Shown one piece after another: positions 45,151-51,005 of a stretch of 51,005 bases of DNA; positions within the stretch are counted from its first letter, which is position 1, and each line of letters begins with the position of its first letter. This DNA is from Microcoleus sp. LEGE 07076 (lineage in GTDB: Bacteria; Cyanobacteriota; Cyanobacteriia; Cyanobacteriales; Microcoleaceae), in NCBI RefSeq assembly GCF_015207455.1, contig NZ_JADEWV010000016.1:1-51005 (forward strand), written 5' to 3'. Both the position numbers and the translations under genes were made by a program. The notes beneath the pieces were generated by a model, which saw only the letters and a list, made by a program, of their open reading frames with translations, had not been told where the DNA came from and ran no database searches.

Positions 45151-45522
45151 GTGCACCTTCCCATAACATTAAACCAAGCTACTATAACAACTAATTTGCT
45201 CCTCAATCTGCAGCGTTTACCCAACAGCTTACCGAGCGAGGGTTCTATCCGTATTGAGCTAGTAAAAGGACTCCTAGTATTTCGCATTTCCACCAAAATA
45301 CAGGAGCGAATAGAAACCTTAACCGCTCAAAAAACAGAATCAGCTCTCACTTCTGAACAAGAAACAGAACTAAATCAATATCAAGAATTGGTTGATTATC
45401 TCAATTTGGTTAACGAAACTATAAAAAAATGTTTTTTGTATCCTCTACACGGTACTGTCAAGCGCTATGATGAGCCCTTTGAACCTGCTGCACCCTCAGA
45501 AGATTGGGAAGTGCTGCAATGA
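45151..45522 (+). CDS. Putative antitoxin upstream of an interrupted vapC
   Basis: 123 aa, GTG start at 45151. The N-terminal half (LPNSLPSEGSIRIELVKGLLVFRIST) is strand-rich, the C-terminal half helical with charged residues (QIERIETLTAQ-like). Its stop overlaps the start of a PIN-domain gene (ATGA), the normal antitoxin-toxin arrangement, and it stays intact although the toxin was split by an insertion sequence. Family not recognised. Confidence 0.65.
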   Translation: MHLPITLNQATITTNLLLNLQRLPNSLPSEGSIRIELVKGLLVFRISTKIQERIETLTAQKTESALTSEQETELNQYQELVDYLNLVNETIKKCFLYPLHGTVKRYDEPFEPAAPSEDWEVLQ

Positions 45523-45557
45523 TTGTACTGGATACTCATATAGAACCCATTTGACAT

Positions 45558-46103
45558 CTAAGAAGAGGGTGCAAGCCTTCTAATCATCAGCCTAATAAAA
45601 CAAAGGTTGATCTTGGCAATCGCCGCTGCCAAACTTCTCTCAAAGTTCTTCACCAAAATTTTACATCTTTCCATCCAAGCATTTGACCGTTCAATGACCC
45701 ACCTTGCCTTAACCGGGACAAATCCTGATTTGCCTTGAGCTTTTTTTTCGGCCTTTGATGGTTTTTCTGAAAGTTCAAACTTGATTTTTGTCATAATCTC
45801 TGGATAAATTTTTTCTAACTCTTTTGTGAGATGTTCGGGATGATAGCCATTGTCTAGTAGTATCGTAATTTGGGGAATATTTAGAGGTTTAGACTTAAAA
45901 TAATCTATATTTAGAGTCAACATTTCAATCAAGCCAGCATCATCTGATACACTAGCTTTAGTTCCGTGTGTAAAGAACGGAAACCCAAGCGTATCAACCG
46001 CTAGGTGTCTTTTAATACCATTTGTAGATTTGTAGAAACAAAACCCTTTCGACTCAATACTAGCGTTACAGGTATTTTTTACGGCTTGTGAGTCTATCAT
46101 CAT
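45558..46103 (-). CDS. IS5-family transposase, C-terminal frame (OrfB)
   Basis: 181 aa. DDE domain: MMIDSQAVKNTCNAS (first Asp), ITILLDNGYHPEHL (second Asp), and VKARWVIERSNAWMERCKILVKNFER (Glu). Stop lies inside the left terminal repeat. The upstream reading across a run of nine A residues (46132-46140) suggests that the functional transposase is made by a programmed -1 frameshift from OrfA. Confidence 0.92.
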   Translation of the reverse strand: MMIDSQAVKNTCNASIESKGFCFYKSTNGIKRHLAVDTLGFPFFTHGTKASVSDDAGLIEMLTLNIDYFKSKPLNIPQITILLDNGYHPEHLTKELEKIYPEIMTKIKFELSEKPSKAEKKAQGKSGFVPVKARWVIERSNAWMERCKILVKNFERSLAAAIAKINLCFIRLMIRRLAPSS

Positions 46104-46411
46104 TAATGTAGTCCATTTGGCTTTTTTTTTACCTGCTCACGCACTTGTTCATGTAGCACTCTCATCAGCTCTTTGATCACTCCATGTGTTCGCCACTGTT
46201 TGTAATGCCAATACACAGTGGAATAGGGCGGCAAGTCTTTGGGTAGGTCTTGCCAATTGCAGCCATTCTTTAGTTGATAGAAAATTCCATCTAAGATTTC
46301 TCTTTTTGTCCAGTTACAAGGTCTAGTTAACTTCTTCCTGGGCAATATGTCATGTAGTATGGGTTCAATTATTTCCCATTCTGAATCCGTTAGACTGCTA
46401 CAATAAGGCAT
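46103..46411 (-). CDS. IS5-family transposase, N-terminal frame (OrfA)
   Basis: 102 aa. Opens MPYCSSLTDSEWEIIEPIL and continues WTKREILDGIFYQLKNGCNWQDLP, the DUF4096 domain of IS427-group transposases. In the zero frame it ends KKKPNGLH-stop; slipping back one base at the A9 run continues KKKAKWTTLMMIDSQAVK into OrfB. Confidence 0.92.
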   Translation of the reverse strand: MPYCSSLTDSEWEIIEPILHDILPRKKLTRPCNWTKREILDGIFYQLKNGCNWQDLPKDLPPYSTVYWHYKQWRTHGVIKELMRVLHEQVREQVKKKPNGLH

Positions 46412-46890
46412 GGCTGCTGCTGGATAATGCTTTTGCGGTCACGTTATCACAACAACGTAAAAGATGTCAAATGGGTTCTATATGGGTGTGGTGGGTTGAC
46501 AAAAATGCGCGACTGACTCAAAAACACCAGGACAGGATACAACAATATCAGTCTCAAGGTTTAGGAGTTAGCATAATTTCTTGTTGGGAAGTCGCTAAAT
46601 TGGTAGAGCTGGGAAGACTAACTCTGTCCCTAGCAGTTGATGAGTGGTTAGCAGCAGCTTTAGCTTATCCGGGAGTGCAGCAACTCGAACTCACAATTCC
46701 TATTATTATTCAGTCAACCAAACTCACGGGTTTTCACCCCGATCCTGCTGACCAACTTATTGTAGCAACAGCGAAAATACATCGGTGTCCGGTGCTGACG
46801 GCTGACGCGAAAATTTTGGCATATCCTGAAGTGCAGACTCTTAAATAATAGAGGTTGCAATGTGTGGATTCTGTTGCATTTATAAGTTCG

Positions 46891-46914
46891 TAAGGTGCGC
46901 GTCGGCGCACCTTA
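46891..46914. repeat. GGTGCGC hairpin
   Basis: TAAGGTGCGC gtcg GCGCACCTTA, perfect 10-bp arms, between the split toxin gene and the converging HpsJ-like gene. Resembles the stem of the GGTGCGTC elements at 9863, 10790 and 32091; may act as a bidirectional terminator. Confidence 0.7.
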
Positions 46915-46938
46915 TATCTAACTCAAAACTCAAAACTA

Positions 46939-47616
46939 CTACCGAGCCCAGTCAGTACCCCGCCAGATTGTAAAAAACAAAACACTAGAAATCAGCGCGC
47001 CCAGCAGCCACTTCACAGCATTTTTAAATAACCCCGTGCGCTGATTTGACTGAACCGCAGCGCTTTGCGTCTGCAACCGTTCCTTAGCCGGAGTAATTCT
47101 CGAAAGAATTTGGTTTTTCAATTCCTGCGGGTTTTGCGTATCTGCTTGTACCCCCAAACGGGTAAGTTCCCCCGCCAAATTCCTTAAATCTTCAGGACTA
47201 CCCTTATTCAGCCGTTCTTCCACTTGCTGCAACTGAGCTAATTGTTGGTTTGCTTGAGTAGTAATTTGCTTGTTGTTTTGATTGTTGACGTAGATAGTGC
47301 CAAAAATTCCCAAAGGCAGCATCAACAGAAAAATCAGCGCCAGCAGCAGACAAACCCAAGACAAAACCTTCAAAAAAACGTCTTCCAAACCTGTGCGATC
47401 GTATCCTTCTCCAAAAAATATCAGCGCCATTGCCAACAGAGGAACTGGCACTCGTTCCACTACAGCCCCAATCGTCTGCAATTCCCAGACGCGGTTGCCA
47501 AAATTTGCTGGTATCAAAACTGCGATCGTATCTAATAACGACAGAATTAATAAACCGTAGCCAATCCAGCGCAGTCTGTAGATAGAAAAACCTTGTTCGC
47601 CTTGTACGTCATTCAT
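46939..47616 (-). CDS. HpsJ-like membrane protein, exosortase-associated
   Basis: 225 aa. Membrane helices at about 15-35, 58-72, 88-110 and 200-220; between the last two a glutamine-rich coiled coil (ITTQANQQLAQLQQVEERL). Matches HpsJ-type proteins, first linked to hormogonium polysaccharide and found next to cyanoexosortases. Probably works in surface polysaccharide export together with the exosortase genes upstream, separated by about 280 bp of non-coding sequence. Confidence 0.8.
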   Translation of the reverse strand: MNDVQGEQGFSIYRLRWIGYGLLILSLLDTIAVLIPANFGNRVWELQTIGAVVERVPVPLLAMALIFFGEGYDRTGLEDVFLKVLSWVCLLLALIFLLMLPLGIFGTIYVNNQNNKQITTQANQQLAQLQQVEERLNKGSPEDLRNLAGELTRLGVQADTQNPQELKNQILSRITPAKERLQTQSAAVQSNQRTGLFKNAVKWLLGALISSVLFFTIWRGTDWAR

Positions 47617-47899
47617 AAAGTCACAATTGTTGTTAAGAAAAATCTCTCTTTACCCCGCCCTAAAACGGATAAGCTGTGGCGGCATATAAATTATATGTCA
47701 AGAAACTATAAAAGTCTTGTGGGGTGGGCACGCGAGCATCACCCTGAACATACAATGTTTATTTGTGCGACAGCTTACAACCCCCCGATACTTGTCCTGG
47801 AGATTCAAAAATTTGAGACTGAGACTTCAACCTTCCAAATTCATCTCTGGAGTAAATCTCAAATCTTAAATGCCCCAATCTCAAATCGACTGATTCCCC

Positions 47900-48568
47900 T
47901 CAAGGTTCGGGAAATCGTGGCTGCCACCACTTATACCAAGAAACCCAAGCATTCTCTAGAATTTTTTGGGCATCTTCTGCAGTTGTTTTATCCAAAGGCA
48001 CAGACATCTGAGTCCACAAACATCGCCTGTCTTGAATATTTCCCCTACCCAACAGCCAAAACAGAATGCGGTTCGGCTGCCAATCGCGAGTATTTCGATT
48101 GTATCTAAACTGTTCGGAAGTGACTGTAGCACCGCCGCGAGGATTGATACAGGAACTCAAATACAGTCGATTTTGCTGTTGCAAAATTCCGTGAAACCCC
48201 GCTGTTTGAGTGCTTGCTAATGCTAGTCTACCAGGAGACGACTTGAGAATAGTATGTCCCTTCATCATACCTTCCACATCCCCAATGGTATTTACCGCAT
48301 AGCGCATCTCTATTTCTAGAGGAATTCTATTTTTTTGATATTGATATTTCCTGGCCGCTTTGATTTCTGAAGTATCAATAATTTCTAGCGGCGCGCTCTT
48401 GATTAGTTTCCAATCTGCTAGAGGTACCGACTCGGACAACTCAAACTGAGTTGCAGAATAATTGCTAGTCGCTGGATAAAAAAACACTTTTCCTGCGACT
48501 AACAACACCCCTGCAAAAGTAACAGCCAAGAGTGAATTCCTAACTGGTTTCCAATAGGTAATAGCCAT
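47900..48568 (-). CDS. Cyanoexosortase-associated protein
   Basis: 222 aa from the ATG at 48568, which overlaps the stop of the exosortase gene (TAATG). One N-terminal membrane helix (SLLAVTFAGVLLVAGKVFF) then an extracytoplasmic domain with paired cysteines (LSSCINPRGG; RRCLWTQMSVPL). This fits the small partner proteins encoded immediately after cyanoexosortases (EpsI-like). Probably anchors or activates the sortase-like enzyme. Confidence 0.8.
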   Translation of the reverse strand: MAITYWKPVRNSLLAVTFAGVLLVAGKVFFYPATSNYSATQFELSESVPLADWKLIKSAPLEIIDTSEIKAARKYQYQKNRIPLEIEMRYAVNTIGDVEGMMKGHTILKSSPGRLALASTQTAGFHGILQQQNRLYLSSCINPRGGATVTSEQFRYNRNTRDWQPNRILFWLLGRGNIQDRRCLWTQMSVPLDKTTAEDAQKILENAWVSWYKWWQPRFPEP

Positions 48569-49419
48569 TAGCAATTTTGTTTTTTCTTATTTTGCGGTTC
48601 CGATTGCAAGATTGCAAACCAGCAGAAAAGGCCGAAAATCAATACAGCAATCATCGAAAAGACTACAGAACCATTGCCTTCGTGCCAGTATTTAAATGCT
48701 TCTGGTTGAGATAGGGATACCAGCACTGCCATGAGAGCAACTCGCGCTGCATTCACGACAAATGCAATAAGTATTGCCACGATTGGTACAACAATTTTCT
48801 GCCCCGCCGTTGTCGGAAACATCAGCAAGAAAACTAGGGCTAGTCCTAACAATTGTAGAATCGCATTCACGCCCGAACAGCCGTGATACACTTCGACGCT
48901 GCCTTTTTCTAGGATGAGAAAAACTCCTTTTCGCACAACTTCAAATCCTAGATAGTGCAGGAGGAAAGCGGAAAATTTTGCTGTGATTTGGGCTACGTCA
49001 ACAAATACTCCTATCAACCCTGGAGGAATAGCTGTATAGCCAAGAATTAGAAGTTCCTGCCAATATTGTTTGAGTCCTTTTGTTCCCGAAGCCAGCAATG
49101 CTAGACTGATTCCTGACAAAAAAGGCGTTGCTCTGATAAAAAAGTCGTATCCCGATATTGACGAACTTTTGATCAATATTAAAGCAATTAAGGATGTCCC
49201 AAGGAAGCTGGCGAAAACTCCGCTTTCAAAAGTTAAGGATTCGTGTTTTTCCCAAATGAGCAATGCTACGACTCCCCAAAACAATAACATTGTACCGAAC
49301 AGGTCACTGTCGTTTGTTCGGGAAGTCAGAGTAAGGTGTAGGGCGATCAAGCCGGAGGCTATGCCTAACACCCAGTATTTAGGTTCTTGGATGTGTTTGA
49401 GCCAGTTGATTTCGGTCAT
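48568..49419 (-). CDS. Cyanoexosortase (transpeptidase-like membrane protease)
   Basis: 283 aa, about eight membrane helices. Catalytic triad of exosortases: Cys181 in VYHGCSGVNAI, Arg226 in VNAARVALMA, His246 in WHEGNGSVVF. Exosortases cleave PEP-CTERM sorting signals and may ligate the protein to surface polysaccharide. The gene is coupled to the associated protein and near HpsJ and rfbB, all pointing to an exopolysaccharide-linked surface system. Probably cyanoexosortase A by context; subtype is not certain. No PEP-CTERM substrate was seen in this window. Confidence 0.88.
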   Translation of the reverse strand: MTEINWLKHIQEPKYWVLGIASGLIALHLTLTSRTNDSDLFGTMLLFWGVVALLIWEKHESLTFESGVFASFLGTSLIALILIKSSSISGYDFFIRATPFLSGISLALLASGTKGLKQYWQELLILGYTAIPPGLIGVFVDVAQITAKFSAFLLHYLGFEVVRKGVFLILEKGSVEVYHGCSGVNAILQLLGLALVFLLMFPTTAGQKIVVPIVAILIAFVVNAARVALMAVLVSLSQPEAFKYWHEGNGSVVFSMIAVLIFGLFCWFAILQSEPQNKKKQNC

Positions 49420-49645
49420 TGCTGCTTTTTTGTTGTTTACTAAAAGCTTCTAAAATGCTCGATCGGTAACTCTATAGAAATTATCGGCCACAAACACTTG
49501 AATTTATGCGTTTGGGATGACTGTTAACTAAATATTCACAAACATTGACAATAATCAATGTATATGATATTTGCTTCTACCTAATTAAATCAGAAGAATT
49601 TGTAGGGTAAGCAGCGGGCACCGGATGGGAATTGGCAATTACCAG

Positions 49646-50755
49646 TTACTGACGAGCGTAAACTTTTCGGTAGTAGGTTTGATATTCGTCGGAAAGCAGG
49701 GGCTCCCACCACTCGCGATGGGCTAAGTACCATTCTACGGTCTGCCTCAAACCTTCTTCGACTGTGACTGAGGGAGTCCAACCTAACTCTGTTTTAATTT
49801 TGCTGGCATCAATAGCGTAACGCCGATCGTGCCCGGCTCTGTCTTTGACAAATGAGATCAGTTGTTCGCAAGGACGTGCGGGCAAATCTTCGGCTAGTTC
49901 GTCCATTAGCTGGCAGAGCATTTTGACTAAATCGAGATTTTGTACCTCGTTGTTGCCGCCAACATTGTAGGTTTCTCCTGGTTGGCCGCGGTGGATAACG
50001 GCGTCTAATGCGCGGCAGTGGTCGAGGACGTAAAGCCAATCTCGGACGTTTTGACCGTCGCCGTATATTGGCAGGGGTTTGCCGAGTAGCATATTGATGC
50101 ACATTAATGGAATCAGCTTTTCGGGGAAGTGATAGGGGCCGTAATTGTTTGAACAGTTGGTGATAATTGTGGGGACGCCGTAGGTGTGGAAATAGGCGCG
50201 GGCGAGGTGGTCGCTGCCGGCTTTGGAGGCTGAGTAGGGACTGTTGGGGGAGTAGGCGGTGGTTTCGGTAAATGCTGGGTCGTCGGGGCCGAGACTGCCG
50301 TAAACTTCGTCGGTGGAAACGTGGAGGAAGCGCATTTGTGATCTGAGGGAGGAGTTGTCTGTTGCTTCAAAGTGCTTGCGGAAGGCTTCGAGGAGTGTGA
50401 AGGTTCCGACGACGTTGGTTTGAACGAAGGCAGCAGGCCCGATAATTGACCTGTCAACGTGGGATTCGGCAGCAAAGTGGGCGACTGTGTTGATGTTTTC
50501 TTGTTTGAGCAAGCTATCGACTAGGGCTCGATCGCAAATATCTCCCTGCACAAACCGAAAATTTTCTCCTCCTTCTAAGGTTGCTAGGGTTTCTCTGTTG
50601 CCGGCGTAGGTTAAAGCGTCGAGTACGATGACTCGATCGCCCGGATAGCTGCTGCACCAGTGATGCACAAAATTCGAGCCGATAAATCCAGCTCCGCCCG
50701 TCACCAACAACCGATGAGGATCTCGCTCTATGCCTTGATTCCCGCTGTTTGTCAT
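49646..50755 (-). CDS. rfbB: dTDP-glucose 4,6-dehydratase
   Basis: 369 aa. Extended SDR fold; makes dTDP-4-keto-6-deoxyglucose for dTDP-rhamnose and related sugars of surface polysaccharide. Seen: NAD motif LVTGGAGFIGSNFVHHW, DALTYAGNRETL, HFAAESHVDRSI, STDEVYGSLG, and the catalytic YSASKAGSDHLA (Tyr-x3-Lys). NCSNNYGPYHFPEKLIPL is diagnostic for RfbB. rfbA, rfbC and rfbD are not in the window. Fits the exopolysaccharide theme of this end. Confidence 0.97.
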   Translation of the reverse strand: MTNSGNQGIERDPHRLLVTGGAGFIGSNFVHHWCSSYPGDRVIVLDALTYAGNRETLATLEGGENFRFVQGDICDRALVDSLLKQENINTVAHFAAESHVDRSIIGPAAFVQTNVVGTFTLLEAFRKHFEATDNSSLRSQMRFLHVSTDEVYGSLGPDDPAFTETTAYSPNSPYSASKAGSDHLARAYFHTYGVPTIITNCSNNYGPYHFPEKLIPLMCINMLLGKPLPIYGDGQNVRDWLYVLDHCRALDAVIHRGQPGETYNVGGNNEVQNLDLVKMLCQLMDELAEDLPARPCEQLISFVKDRAGHDRRYAIDASKIKTELGWTPSVTVEEGLRQTVEWYLAHREWWEPLLSDEYQTYYRKVYARQ

Positions 50756-51005
50756 AAAAATAAGAGTTTTTCCAATAACTTAAGTCTTTTCAAAAGTAGC
50801 CTTAAATGTAGTTTGTCATCAAGTGTTGGTCGCTCTGCGATTAAATTTTCTATTGTCTGGCTTCAGATTTTCTGATTTGGGCGCGCTGAAATATGGACTC
50901 AACAGACTTAAATTTCTATCTATATTTTGAGCGCAACGCTTACATAACAAGGCTTTGATTTTTTAATTCCCGAAATTTAAAATTTTAGTTGCGATCGGGC
51001 GATGG
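50756..51005. other. AT-rich promoter region of rfbB and window end
   Basis: 250 bp upstream of rfbB, no supported gene. It should carry the rfbB promoter; the terminal GCGATCG is a HIP1-like site. A short plus-strand frame at 50660-50875 is antisense to rfbB and not supported. Confidence 0.4.

Larger units (their letters stand above)
45542..46479 (-). mobile_element. IS5-family insertion sequence (IS427-like), 938 bp
   Basis: Perfect 18-bp terminal inverted repeats AGAACCCATTTGACATCT at both ends. Two overlapping transposase frames on the minus strand, joined by an A-run frameshift site. The flanks are ACTCAT(AT) and (AT)ATGGG: a 2-bp AT duplication, or 4 bp TATA if one base is taken from each end; both restore the reading frame of the split toxin gene. 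The clean ends indicate a recent insertion. Confidence 0.93.
45519..46848 (+). pseudogene. vapC: vapC-type PIN toxin gene split by an IS5-family element
   Basis: The left part (45519-45541) reads MIVLDTHI; the right part (46480-46848) continues WVWWVDKNARLTQKHQDRI to the stop, with PIN motifs SIISCWEVAKLVELG and DPADQLIVATAK. Joining the flanks gives a normal 130-aa PIN protein, so the element is inserted between residues 8 and 9, just after catalytic Asp5. The IS end supplies an ATG at 46471 in frame (MGSIWVWWVDKN), which could express a protein lacking the first catalytic Asp. Confidence 0.85.

Noticed and set aside
47593-48108. 171-aa plus-strand frame between HpsJ-like gene and exosortase partner
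   Set aside because: Its second half is antisense to the conserved exosortase-associated gene and the first part is AT-rich intergenic sequence without a ribosome binding site.

Overview
This is chromosomal DNA from a cyanobacterium, most likely a filamentous Oscillatoriales member (Microcoleus, Oscillatoria or Tychonema type). The evidence is the dense GCGATCGC (HIP1) octamer, a phycobilisome core-membrane linker (apcE), a cyanobacterial ATP synthase operon with both b and b' subunits, an RpaB-type response regulator, a CCB-type cytochrome b6 maturation factor and a cyanoexosortase. The genus call is inference; no rRNA or tRNA gene is visible.

Layout. 0-5 kb: 5' part of aroE behind a P-loop ATPase, a DJ-1 family gene divergent from a LysR regulator, and a MarR regulator upstream of a four-helix membrane protein with matching candidate operators. 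5-8 kb: apcE. 8.6-12.6 kb: a methyltransferase, a PIN-type toxin-antitoxin pair, a small protein with a structured leader, and small unknown genes. 12.9-16.9 kb: an AT-rich orphan gene with a possible PD-(D/E)XK nuclease signature, a tandem pair of Uma2 genes, an unrecognised two-gene module (first copy) and hicBA. 17-18.7 kb: moaA and a nitrate-reductase-associated protein. 19.1-25.5 kb: atp1-a-c-b'-b-delta-alpha-gamma, interrupted by expanded intergenic repeats. 25.8-34.1 kb is accessory: a ribbon-helix-helix protein, the second copy of the two-gene module, duplicated XRE regulators (one frameshifted), an HKD/PLD-type nuclease-like protein, an orphan CdiA-CT-like toxin with a presumed immunity gene, DUF29, and two more Uma2 genes around a DUF697-type GTPase. 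34.4-39 kb: ferredoxin, DUF3326, CPBP protease, a GC-rich acetyltransferase, and a TIGR02587/TIGR02588 membrane pair. 39-42 kb: toxin-antitoxin loci, several with dead toxins, and a WD40 protein. 41.9-45.1 kb: radA, rpaB and the CCB factor. 45.1-46.9 kb: a vapC cut by an IS5-family element. 46.9-50.8 kb: an exosortase/HpsJ cluster and rfbB (dTDP-sugar synthesis).

How it fits together. Housekeeping blocks (ATP synthase, light harvesting, Mo cofactor, DNA repair, surface polysaccharide) alternate with accessory islands made of small toxin-antitoxin, Uma2 and orphan genes. The most interesting signals are: (i) a duplicated, unrecognised two-gene module at 15.8-16.4 kb and 26.0-26.6 kb; (ii) two toxin-antitoxin cassettes (hicBA and a PIN pair), each lying between the intact 3' end of a host gene and a displaced, diverged remnant of that same 3' end, as expected if cassettes integrate at gene ends and restore the reading frame; (iii) repeated loss of toxins with retention of antitoxins (mazF-like nonsense codon, DUF4258 frameshifts, IS-split vapC); (iv) a polymorphic-toxin C-terminal domain and immunity gene standing without a delivery protein.
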